Below are positions 32,623 through 39,487 of a DNA stretch of 39,487 nucleotides, piece by piece. Both the position numbers and the translations under genes were made by a program. Source of the stretch: JBKEAJ01 sp047974415 (GTDB lineage Bacteria; Bacteroidota; Bacteroidia; Bacteroidales; Prolixibacteraceae); contig JBKECH010000167.1 of NCBI GenBank assembly GCA_047974415.1, positions 1 through 39,487 of the forward strand. Reading direction: 5' to 3'. Each line of letters begins with the position of its first letter. The first letter of the stretch is position 1. The notes beneath the pieces are model-generated. The model had not been told where the DNA came from and did no database searches. It worked only from the letters and a program-made list of their open reading frames with translations.

Positions 32623-32693
32623 TCATTCGCAAAGTTTCACAAGCTTTGATATTTAACTTTCTAGTTCAGCCTCTTGACATTATGTACAAGTAC
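32623..32693. repeat. Family B MITE, degraded copy (B6)
   Basis: TCATTCGCAAAGTTTCACAA, CTTTGATATTTAACTTTCTA and CTTGACATTATG follow each other in the order seen in B1 and B4. The left end is missing. The right end (ATGTACAAGTACTAACTA) is changed, and aligns so that the duplication site TAACTA contains the stop codon of the adjoining glycosyltransferase gene (CTA at 32697-32699). Confidence 0.55.
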
Positions 32694-32696
32694 TAA

Positions 32697-33446
32697 CTAA
32701 TTTTTTTTATTTATTCTAAGACTTCTTAGAATGGCGTATTTTTGGAATTTATATTGAGCGCTTGCTCGAGCTATTACATACCCATAGTATCCGTCGAGGA
32801 ATCCTAGACGCAAAATATAGTTGCGTAAGAATTCAACGCTTGGCCATAAGCAGATAGTCCATATAGATGCTTTTTTTCCTAGTTTGTATCTTTCGTTTGC
32901 CCACATATTAGCATACATACATAGCTTGTCAAAATGTTTTTTCATTGAGCTTGCCGTGTAGTGTAATATGTTGCCTGGCATGAAAACCGATTTGCTTATA
33001 TCGATGGTTTCATGTACGGAGCCTTTCCATACTGCATATTCTTTCTTACTTAGTCTAATGACTTTATCATTATACCAAGTCCCATATTTTATCCATTTGC
33101 CACAGTAGTTGTTTAACCTATTGAAATGATAGGAGTTGGCGTCTAAGTTTGGTTTTAAGTGAAGTAACTTTTCTTGCAGCTTGTCTGATAACTCTTCATC
33201 GGCATCTAGTGCCAATATGTATTCGTGCTGAGCCAGATTTACAGCAAAATTACGCTGAGAAGCATAATCTATAAAAGTATTTGTGTAGAATCTGGAAGTA
33301 TATTTTCTACATATTTCCTCAGTCCTATCGGTAGAGAACGAGTCTACAACTACAATCTCATCGACAACGCAAAGGAGCGACTTTAAGCACTCTTCGATAT
33401 GCTCCTCTTCATTTTTCGTGATAATAATTGCACTAATTTTAGTCAT
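32697..33446 (-). CDS. Glycosyltransferase family 2 (WaaE/KdtX-like)
   Basis: A 249-residue GT-A glycosyltransferase without membrane helix at the N-terminus. IIITKNEEEHIEECLKSL opens the nucleotide-binding fold, DSFSTDRTEEI (35-45) follows, and the metal-binding DxD is LDADEEL (81-83). The form without large C-terminal domains resembles WaaE/KdtX transferases that add a sugar to the lipopolysaccharide core. A lpxK gene nearby fits with envelope glycolipid synthesis, but it is on the other strand. The acceptor is unknown. Confidence 0.87.
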   Translation of the reverse strand: MTKISAIIITKNEEEHIEECLKSLLCVVDEIVVVDSFSTDRTEEICRKYTSRFYTNTFIDYASQRNFAVNLAQHEYILALDADEELSDKLQEKLLHLKPNLDANSYHFNRLNNYCGKWIKYGTWYNDKVIRLSKKEYAVWKGSVHETIDISKSVFMPGNILHYTASSMKKHFDKLCMYANMWANERYKLGKKASIWTICLWPSVEFLRNYILRLGFLDGYYGYVIARASAQYKFQKYAILRSLRINKKN

Positions 33447-33514
33447 TTGATTCCATTGAGAGTGGCAACAAATATAAGTGTATTTATTGAAAGCAGCCTT
33501 ATTTAAGTGATTTA

Positions 33515-33585
33515 TTTTAAACCCAGTTATGCATTGTCACGTCGTAGCAAGTGCTTCAAGACCGACAAAACAAGGGTTCTTGTGA
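33515..33585. repeat. Family C fold-back element, partial copy (C3)
   Basis: TTTTAAACCCAGTTATGCATT, CGTAGCAAGTGCTTCAAG and AAAACAAGGGTTCT follow the left arm of C1 in order. No right arm follows. Confidence 0.55.
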
Positions 33586-33614
33586 ATGATGCGCACTTTC
33601 TCTGCAAAGCAATG

Positions 33615-33660
33615 CGCCCGCTGGGGAAATTCAAAAACTTAGGTATTTGCCCACAGGGCG
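33615..33660 (-). other. Stem-loop next to the mtaB stop
   Basis: CGCCCGCTGGGGAAAT and ATTTGCCCACAGGGCG pair at 12 of 16 positions. It begins two bases after the mtaB stop codon but no T-run follows, so a role in transcript end formation is only possible. Confidence 0.45.
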
Positions 33661-33661
33661 A

Positions 33662-34984
33662 CTAAACGCTGGGTGGCACCATGTGCCTGATGTCGCAGTG
33701 CTTATTGTTCTTCACTGCTCCTATCACTACCTCTACGATTTGGTTTTCTAGTTTCGGGTCGAAGGAGGTGTCTACTCTTATGTAGTTCTCTGTCAGCCCA
33801 GACGAGGGATTTTCTTTCGTCTGATGCTCGAATAGCACTTTGTGCGTAGTTCCAACGTTTTCGTTAAGGAAGTGCGTCAGCTTTCTGTCTGAAAGCTCGA
33901 TCAGTCTAGCTGCTCTTTCTTTACGAATGTTTATGGGCACAGAATGTTCTATATTCAGAGCTTGTGTGTTTGGTCTTTCGGAATAAGGGAAGGCGTGGAT
34001 CTGCGAAATGGGGAGGTCTCTGACAAACTCGTAGGATTCTTCGAAGAGTTTGTCGCTTTCGCCGTTCATCCCTGCGATTATGTCTACGCCTATAAACGGT
34101 TTGTCGAACATCGACGAGATTTTCTCTATTCTTTCGGCAAATACTTCTCTTTCGTACTTGCGTTTCATTAGCTTCAGTATTTCGTTTGCTCCCGACTGTA
34201 GGGGGATATGAAAATGCGGAGCTATTACCTCCGACTCTTTCATGAGCTCCAGTATTTCGTCTGTCATCAGGTTTGGCTCTACTGACCCGATTCTGATACG
34301 TTTTGCTCCACTTTCTTTTTCTAGTGCTGCAAGGAGTTGATGAAGGCTTTCGTTTGTCGATTTTCCGAAGTCGCCAATGTTCACTCCTGTTATAACCAGT
34401 TCTTTTATTCCCGAGGATGTTACGGATTTGGCTTGTGCTACAATCTCTTTGATATTTGCGTTTCGACTTCGCCCACGAGCAAAAGGGATGGTACAGTATG
34501 AGCAGAAATAATCGCATCCGTCTTGAATTTTTAGGTAGCTTCTGGTTCTGTCGCCGTATGACACAGCGCTGAAGAATTTGCTGTCTTTGTCGAACTTTGT
34601 TTCCGAGACTTTTATCTGTACCGTGCCAACATTGCTGAGCGCTTCGATGTAATTCTCGGCTTCATATTTTTCTCTCATCCCCAGCACCAGCCCCACCCCT
34701 TCAATCTGCGCTATCTTCGAGGGGTTCAGCTGTGCGTAACATCCTGTAACAACGACAAGGGCATTTGGGTTGAGTCTTTTCGCTCGTCGAATCATGCTTC
34801 GGCTTTTTTTGTCGCCACTTTCGGTTACGGAGCAGGAGTTGATTAGGTATATATCGGCAACTTCGTCGAAATTGACCCGTTCAAAGCCCGAGGCTTCCAG
34901 CTTCTGAGCGATTGTGGATGTTTCGGAGAAGTTTAGTTTACACCCCAAGGTGAAGTATGCAGCTTTTTTATTATTGTCGGTCAT
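33662..34984 (-). CDS. mtaB: tRNA t6A37 methylthiotransferase MtaB
   Basis: A 440-residue radical-SAM methylthiotransferase that adds a methylthio group to t6A37 in tRNA. The N-terminal UPF0004 cluster cysteines are C15 (LGCKLN), C51 (NSCSVT) and C82 (TGCYAQ); the radical-SAM cluster is CDYFCSYC (C157, C161, C164). GVNIGDFGKS and the PLQSGAN stretch are typical of the MtaB branch. A TRAM domain is expected near the end. TLGCKLNFSE marks MtaB over RimO or MiaB. Confidence 0.94.
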   Translation of the reverse strand: MTDNNKKAAYFTLGCKLNFSETSTIAQKLEASGFERVNFDEVADIYLINSCSVTESGDKKSRSMIRRAKRLNPNALVVVTGCYAQLNPSKIAQIEGVGLVLGMREKYEAENYIEALSNVGTVQIKVSETKFDKDSKFFSAVSYGDRTRSYLKIQDGCDYFCSYCTIPFARGRSRNANIKEIVAQAKSVTSSGIKELVITGVNIGDFGKSTNESLHQLLAALEKESGAKRIRIGSVEPNLMTDEILELMKESEVIAPHFHIPLQSGANEILKLMKRKYEREVFAERIEKISSMFDKPFIGVDIIAGMNGESDKLFEESYEFVRDLPISQIHAFPYSERPNTQALNIEHSVPINIRKERAARLIELSDRKLTHFLNENVGTTHKVLFEHQTKENPSSGLTENYIRVDTSFDPKLENQIVEVVIGAVKNNKHCDIRHMVPPSV

Positions 34985-35081
34985 TATTTTTTGTAAAATC
35001 GTGCGTTGAACTTGGGGTGCAAAGGTAGCTAAATGATGCTGGATCGCATATTATTGCCTTATAGTTTTAGTTTATGAAAAT

Positions 35082-35864
35082 TTACTTCTTGTACACCAAT
35101 GTTGCTACTATTGCGCAGTGATCTGTTATGTAATCGTCGCAGATTATTTCGTAGTCCAATACCTCCCATTTGTCGGGGGTGTTGAAAAGGATGTGGTCTA
35201 TGCACTTTCGTGGGTTGTCGGAGGAGTATGTCGGTTTGTATGCCGTGGCGATGTCTGGTTTCTGAAATACTTTCCCAATCACTTTTAATGTCTGACTTCC
35301 AGGCTCGGCATTTAAGTCTCCTATTAGGATTGTAGGAGTTTCGGAGTTTTCAAATCTTTGTTGTATTTCAAAAGCTTGCTTAATTCTGTCGGTTTCGTTC
35401 TTCAGATGGTCTAGGTGGGTAGCCACGAATTGTATTGTGTTTCCCTTCGCCGTCGAGAACTCTGCCATCAGAGCTGCTCTGGGTTCCGACTCTTCTTGGT
35501 GAGGGAGAGCAATGTTTTCAGTCTTTGTAAAGCTGAATTTCGATAGTATTGCTTCGCCATATTCGCCTCCGTCGTAATACATGGCGCGCGCATACAGGGG
35601 GTTCATCTTTGTTCGGTATCCAAGCTCCAATGGAAGGTTGTAGCCCTTTGCTCGTCGCGTATTGAAATCCACTTCTTGCATAGCTACAAGGTCAGGATTG
35701 TACTTTTTAATGAATCCTGCAATTGCGTCAAGGTTAAAATCTCCCTTCATGGTTGCTCCATGAAGGATGTTAAGGCTCATAACTCTGATAGTGTCGTTGT
35801 TCTGTGCATAGCTCCAAGTGCCAGAAGTGGCAAGGGCTATGATAATCATCAATAATCGTTTCAT
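35082..35864 (-). CDS. Secreted endonuclease/exonuclease/phosphatase family protein
   Basis: A 260-residue protein with an N-terminal signal peptide (to about residue 20, WSYAQ). EEP-fold motifs follow: MSLNILHG (N32), MQEVD (E64), THLDHLK, GDLNAEPGS, IDHILF and ITDHCAIV, which together make the metal-dependent phosphodiester-cleaving site. It is exported, so a nuclease or a phosphodiesterase acting on lipids or glycans is possible. The start at 35864 (MKRLLMIII) is preferred: an ATG 13 codons upstream lies within family A copy A5. The start codon is in the 19-bp direct repeat bordering that element. Confidence 0.87.
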   Translation of the reverse strand: MKRLLMIIIALATSGTWSYAQNNDTIRVMSLNILHGATMKGDFNLDAIAGFIKKYNPDLVAMQEVDFNTRRAKGYNLPLELGYRTKMNPLYARAMYYDGGEYGEAILSKFSFTKTENIALPHQEESEPRAALMAEFSTAKGNTIQFVATHLDHLKNETDRIKQAFEIQQRFENSETPTILIGDLNAEPGSQTLKVIGKVFQKPDIATAYKPTYSSDNPRKCIDHILFNTPDKWEVLDYEIICDDYITDHCAIVATLVYKK

Positions 35865-36010
35865 GTGTTTAAAATTATGCAATAAGCTGTAGGCCGTAGG
35901 CATATAGCTTTTATGCTTTTGCTGGTTTATTAATCATCCTCCTATGTGTTGTTAGGCTTATATCTTACGGCATATAGCCTACTGCATGAAGGTTTCATGT
36001 GTTTAAAATT
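35858..36010 (-). repeat. Family A repeat, copy A5, upstream of the EEP gene
   Basis: Read on the minus strand it has the same order as A3 and A4: left end, first hairpin, ACATAGGAGG with an abutting eight-codon ORF (35937 down to 35911, MINKPAKA), a second hairpin and the ATTTTAAACACATGAAAC end. The outer limits are identical 19-bp direct repeats at 35858-35876 and 35992-36010, so the inner element is about 115 bp. It separates the EEP and GH2 genes. Confidence 0.78.
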
Positions 36011-36092
36011 TATTTTTTAGTTGTCTTTATATTGTCACTTTATTTATGTTTCTGCGCTGGCGATTCAGTTTTCGTGGTCTATTTTATTTGTT

Positions 36093-38738
36093 TTATCTTT
36101 TCTCGCCGAAATCGTCTTGGTCTTGTTCCACTTTTTTCAGGTGCTTTTCTATTTCTTCTCTTGATTTTTTCTGACTGCCACCATCCAGCGAGCTCAGAGG
36201 TGCTGTTTTTTTGTCAAGTTGCTTTGCTTCGGATTTTGAATACAGAAACTTGTCGTTAGCTTGTATAGATTCCAACTCTAGCTCCACGGGCTCGGCAGTG
36301 TTGATACCGATATTCTCCAGCTCTGCATGTATTTTTATTTTCCCTGCCTTCATTGTCGACTGTAGTAGTATAGGCGCCGAGCCCCAGTCTAGTCTTATGG
36401 CATTGTTGGATTGCCTAAGCAAGCGTCCTTCGCCTTCGACAGAAAACTTCACATAATTATTGTTCAGTCGTTTCACATTACCGTCTTTGTCTGTCAGCTC
36501 TGCTATTATTGTAACTATATCGGAGCCGTCGGCACGCAAGGGCATTCCTTCGTTGTCAATCCTGATGCTGAGCTTGCTGGGGCGGCGCGATGGTGATAGT
36601 TTGTAAGTAGCAAGTACCTTGCCGTCTATCAATCCTTCTGCCAACATGTACACTTCCTTTTGTTTTCTTGCGCGCGACAGCTTTTTAAGCTCCATAAAAT
36701 CGAAAACATCTTTGAAAGTGATGATTGGCGAGGGCATTTTAAGGGGGCTATCGCTACGTTTGTAAGTATATTGCTTGCCGTTTTCGTAAACTTTCAATCT
36801 TACCTCCTCGCAATTGGAGTATACAATAACGTCGGCAGGCGAGAATGGCGACATTTCATGAGCGATGAAGACCATTGGTCCGCTCTCTGTGGGGATGTTT
36901 AGGTTTGTTTCTGTGGGTCTTTGGGACTGGAACATGTAATATGAATATTTTGGCTGCCGGTATGCGTCCATTATGCCGCCGTAGAAGGGCTGCGGATGGT
37001 AGCCTCGTTGGTGGTCAAAGCTGTGCCACAGTGTTCCGCCAACGTGGTGTGGTGGTGTTTCGTAAAGTCTTTCCATACATGTAAAAGGGTAGTTTGGGTT
37101 TGCATAGTGCTGCGCTTGTACTATCTGGGCATGTTCACCCCACGACCTATGCACACGGCTTGTGGAGTTATGCGAATTCCAGTCATCCACATTGTCGCCC
37201 CACTCTCTTGTGAAATAAGAGATGCTATCTTCAAGTTTGTTGGCACTGTAGATTGACAGCCCCGAGCCTTCGGACTTTGGATGTGAGTATATAATGGGGA
37301 ATAGCTCCTTGCCTTTAGAATGGGGGTCGCACACCAGGTTGTCCTTGGCATAAGCTTGTTCTTCAAGCACGCATCTAATGGTTCTTTCGGCAAACTCCTG
37401 GGGGTAATGGGTCTCGTTGAGTACAGGCTCCCACATAAACACCGATGGATGGTTGCGGTCTCGCCTAATCATGTTTTTAATATGCATTATTATCCTGTCG
37501 CCAAACACTGGCTCTTTGTTCCAAAACTGCCATCCTGCAATACATTCTATTACGAAAATCCCCATTTCGTCGCAAGCATCGAGGAATGCAGGGTCGTGTG
37601 GATAGTGGGCTGCTCTTATCACCCTCACACCAGCGGCGCGCAATTTCTTAGCATCCCTATAGTGTAGCGAGTTAGGCAGGGCATTGCCAATTACCGCAAA
37701 ATCCTGATGCCTGTTTACTCCTATCAGCTTGTCGTGATACGGCCGTCCGTTGAGCCACAGCCCGTCTATGCCTTTAAACTCGACCTTCCTGATTCCGATG
37801 CGTTTTGTATATCCATCTGTAATTTCTCCTTCTGCATTCAGCACTTCTATTTTCAGATTATATAGATATGGATTCTCGGGCGACCACAGATTGGGCGACA
37901 AGACGTTTATAGTAGCGTCAAAAGCTCTTGCCTCTCTTGCAGGAATATTAAGGTCACTTATGTGCTCCTTGATTCTAACACCGCTTCTATCGACGAGGGT
38001 ACAACGTATTTTTCCTTTAAAGTTCTTGTTTTCTTCGTTGCGCAGGTGTAGTTTCAATGCAATGTCAGCCTGTGTTTCGGATACCGATGGGCAATGCACC
38101 ACTACTCCCCCACTGCCTGGCTGGTTCTCGTAGTTTGGGTCTGTTATATATACATTGTTGTGAGCCACCAAGTAGCATTCTCTATAAATTCCGCCGAAAT
38201 AGGTAAAGTCTAGCAGGGCTTGTGGTTTGCCTGGAGGATACATAGGGTCGTCGCTATTGTCAGCTTTAACGGCAATAATGTTATCGCCATCCCAGTTTAT
38301 GTACTCCTCTATTGATGCAATAAGTGGCGCATATCCATCGAATGATTCCTTTACTAGATGTCCATTTATCCATACTTTAGATTTTCCCATGATGGCTTCG
38401 AAATGTAGGAACAATTTTTTCTTCCGCAGAGCATCATCAAGCTCAAAATGCTTTCTGTACCAAACCACGCCCTGATAGTTTACGCAACCACTAGCCTCTT
38501 CTGGGAGAAGCTCTATGCCGTTCGGTAAATTTATTACAGACCATAGCGAATCTGCAAACATCACTTCGTGGGCATTTGCAATCTCTCCTTTGTGCAAGCG
38601 CCATGCTGGATTTAGGTTGAACACCTCTCTGCCACTATTTTCCAGTTGGAAGAACCCAGCTGTCGAAAACTGAGGGCTGGCACTTAGCCTGACTGCAAAG
38701 AGTAGAGACATTACCAATATAAGATGTGATTGTTTCAT
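36093..38738 (-). CDS. Glycoside hydrolase family 2 (beta-galactosidase-like) with charged C-terminal tail
   Basis: An 881-residue secreted glycosidase. The signal peptide covers about 1-20 (RLSAS). The GH2 sugar-binding jelly roll (about 35-200), the Ig-like domain (about 215-325) and the TIM barrel (about 330-640) follow. The acid/base is E442 in EPVLNETHYP, and a probable nucleophile is E512 in TREWGDNVDDW. A beta domain follows the barrel. Members act on beta-galactosides, beta-mannosides or beta-glucuronides; the exact substrate cannot be read. The last 45 residues, KKTAPLSSLDGGSQKKSREE onward, are highly charged and coiled-coil-like, which is unusual for this family. No SusC/SusD gene is adjacent. 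Confidence 0.9.
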   Translation of the reverse strand: MKQSHLILVMSLLFAVRLSASPQFSTAGFFQLENSGREVFNLNPAWRLHKGEIANAHEVMFADSLWSVINLPNGIELLPEEASGCVNYQGVVWYRKHFELDDALRKKKLFLHFEAIMGKSKVWINGHLVKESFDGYAPLIASIEEYINWDGDNIIAVKADNSDDPMYPPGKPQALLDFTYFGGIYRECYLVAHNNVYITDPNYENQPGSGGVVVHCPSVSETQADIALKLHLRNEENKNFKGKIRCTLVDRSGVRIKEHISDLNIPAREARAFDATINVLSPNLWSPENPYLYNLKIEVLNAEGEITDGYTKRIGIRKVEFKGIDGLWLNGRPYHDKLIGVNRHQDFAVIGNALPNSLHYRDAKKLRAAGVRVIRAAHYPHDPAFLDACDEMGIFVIECIAGWQFWNKEPVFGDRIIMHIKNMIRRDRNHPSVFMWEPVLNETHYPQEFAERTIRCVLEEQAYAKDNLVCDPHSKGKELFPIIYSHPKSEGSGLSIYSANKLEDSISYFTREWGDNVDDWNSHNSTSRVHRSWGEHAQIVQAQHYANPNYPFTCMERLYETPPHHVGGTLWHSFDHQRGYHPQPFYGGIMDAYRQPKYSYYMFQSQRPTETNLNIPTESGPMVFIAHEMSPFSPADVIVYSNCEEVRLKVYENGKQYTYKRSDSPLKMPSPIITFKDVFDFMELKKLSRARKQKEVYMLAEGLIDGKVLATYKLSPSRRPSKLSIRIDNEGMPLRADGSDIVTIIAELTDKDGNVKRLNNNYVKFSVEGEGRLLRQSNNAIRLDWGSAPILLQSTMKAGKIKIHAELENIGINTAEPVELELESIQANDKFLYSKSEAKQLDKKTAPLSSLDGGSQKKSREEIEKHLKKVEQDQDDFGEKR

Positions 38739-38870
38739 GTTATGTTTTTTTGTTTATTTATTTGTGTTTAAGTGTGCACAATATGTCAGCCAGATGCTTT
38801 TTGGGGTGCAATAAGCCGTCCTATCCACACTCCCCCACCCTGAGAAGAGCATATATGTTCAAAATATTTA
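38739..38870. other. Intergenic region before GH2
   Basis: It must contain the GH2 promoter on the minus strand. No clear TAnnTTTG box was noticed. It runs up to the MITE B4 target duplication. Confidence 0.3.
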
Positions 38871-39027
38871 GAGTCTGTCTATAAAGTCCAATATCTGCAT
38901 TATGCTCACTTTGCGAATTAGTCATTTACACAAAATGACTCCCAATTCACAAACTCCCAGTATAACAGAACGGCAAGCCTTGATCTTGAACTTTCTAATT
39001 CAGACTCCCGACATTATGGACAGACAC
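38871..39027. mobile_element. Family B MITE, copy B4
   Basis: A 157-bp copy in the B1 orientation, with ends GAGTCTGTCTATAAAGTCC and GACATTATGGACAGACAC and identical flanking TATTTA at 38865-38870 and 39028-39033. Its interior has ACTCCCAGTATAACAGAACG, which B1 lacks and B3 has in reverse complement, so B1 appears to be an internally shortened form. Confidence 0.82.
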
Positions 39028-39112
39028 TATTTAGCAAGTCTCATTCATTAGGGAATGTCCACTAAACTCTGTCTACTTATTTTTCTAATAATCTTCAAAT
39101 ATACATTTTTTT

Positions 39113-39255
39113 TTGAAAATCAATTTCTAAAAGCCGAATTAGGAAGTTTTTTGGATAGGACAAGGGCGACCTGTGTTGCGCCTGCGGCAGGTCGTTTATA
39201 TACCCTTGACCAATCCTAAAAACGACTTTCCTTTGCTTTTAGCAATTGGTTTTCA
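39113..39255. other. Long imperfect hairpin within the IS end
   Basis: The arms run from GAAAATCAATTTCTAAAAGC and AGGAAGTTTTTTGGATAGG to the core GACCTG...CAGGTC, and back through CCAATCCTAAAAACGACTTT to GCTTTTAGCAATTGGTTTTC. It spans the whole interval between the terminal repeat and the transposase stop codon. It may block read-through transcription into or out of the IS. Confidence 0.65.
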
Positions 39256-39487
39256 TAACTCTAAGTTAAATCGCCCCTCAAACTTTATGCTTAATTGCTG
39301 AGCCACAAGTCCCCAATTTTGAATAGGTTTAATCCATTTTTTAGAGATATTCTCAACAGTTAAATAAATGAGCTTGAGCAGCGACATGTCGCTCGAAAAT
39401 GCGCCTTTGGTTTTTGTAACTTTACGCACCTGGCGATGAAAGCCCTCAACAGCATTTGTGGTGTATATAATTCGTCTAATATGCTCA
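39253..39487 (-). CDS. IS256-family transposase, C-terminal part
   Basis: The open frame on the minus strand gives EHIRRIIYTTNAVEGFHRQV and continues with RKVTKTKGAFSSD and SLLKLIYLT, the C-terminal catalytic region of IS256/mutator transposases. The TTNA-E-H-R block contains the last catalytic Glu of the DDE set. 77 codons plus stop are inside the window; the N-terminal part is beyond its edge. It ends at TGA (39253-39255). It is a partial gene by window limit, with no sign of internal damage. Confidence 0.93.
   Translation of the reverse strand, partial: EHIRRIIYTTNAVEGFHRQVRKVTKTKGAFSSDMSLLKLIYLTVENISKKWIKPIQNWGLVAQQLSIKFEGRFNLEL

Larger units (their letters stand above)
39051..39487 (-). 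mobile_element. IS256-family insertion sequence, one end (cut by window)
   Basis: The terminus is probably GGGAATGTCCACTAAACTCT at 39051, by likeness to IS256-family ends. Between it and the transposase stop lies a long imperfect hairpin (about 39113-39255). The other end and the target duplication lie beyond the window. Confidence 0.7.

Noticed and set aside
35865..35903. An upstream start for the EEP gene adding 13 residues
   Set aside because: The extra codons are made of the family A repeat, and the signal peptide begins properly at 35864.
38871..39487. Family B MITE as a deletion derivative of the IS256-family element beside it
   Set aside because: The ends differ (GAGTCTGTCTATAAAG versus GGGAATGTCCACTAAACT), and the 6-bp TATYTA duplication does not fit the 8-9 bp duplications known for IS256.

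Overview
The window looks like chromosome of a member of the Bacteroidota, most likely order Bacteroidales. The evidence is a secreted protease with a type IX secretion (T9SS) C-terminal sorting domain, a Bacteroidales-type hexokinase, the Nif3-like/zinc-ribbon gene pair, AT-rich intergenic DNA, exact TAnnTTTG promoter-like -7 boxes, and a T9SS/LpxK/GT2 gene content typical of this phylum. No rRNA or tRNA gene was recognised.

Layout. 1-1142: a gene-free, repeat-laden stretch. 1143-5354 (+): T9SS serine protease, Nif3-like metal protein, coiled-coil zinc-ribbon protein, ending in a clear terminator. 5835-11741 (-): hexokinase, then lutC, lutB, lutA and aldA, which together would turn L-lactaldehyde into L-lactate and then pyruvate. 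11961-16614 (+): TrpB2-type tryptophan synthase beta, tyrS, a lipoprotein sulfatase. 16867-22701 (+): a five-gene MacAB-TolC-like efflux operon (ATPase, two permeases, adaptor, outer-membrane factor). 22778-25301 (-): an Rrf2 regulator, a hemerythrin-like protein and a PepSY membrane protein in one operon. 25442-26818 (+): an M20 dipeptidase with a terminator. 26999-27475: a 12-unit tandem array, mostly 42 bp per unit. 27687-29470 (+): a DUF6261-like helical protein translationally coupled to a 2-keto-3-deoxygluconate kinase. 30049-31158 (+): lpxK with a TTG start. 31567-38738 (-): apbE, a glycosyltransferase, mtaB, an endonuclease/exonuclease/phosphatase-family secreted protein and a GH2 glycosidase. 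39051-39487: the end of an IS256-family element cut by the window edge.

The most unusual content is in the intergenic DNA. At least four dispersed repeat families recur. Family A (five copies) has two hairpins around a conserved AGGAGG + ATG mini-ORF; every copy points the same way as the gene that follows it, and three copies end on or within a few bases of a start codon. Family B (four full copies, two fragments) is a MITE of about 120-180 bp with inverted ends and TATYTA target duplications; in three cases its boundary lies on the TAG stop codon of a gene. Family C is a fold-back element of about 170-200 bp. REP-like GTAGAGAYGC palindromes form a fourth group. The 42-bp array upstream of the DUF6261-kdgK pair is the best candidate for an undescribed locus, although its function cannot be read from the sequence.

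Metabolically the gene set fits a polysaccharide-degrading anaerobe: sulfatase, GH2 glycosidase, 2-keto-3-deoxygluconate kinase, hexokinase and a lactaldehyde/lactate oxidation branch such as follows fucose or rhamnose breakdown.
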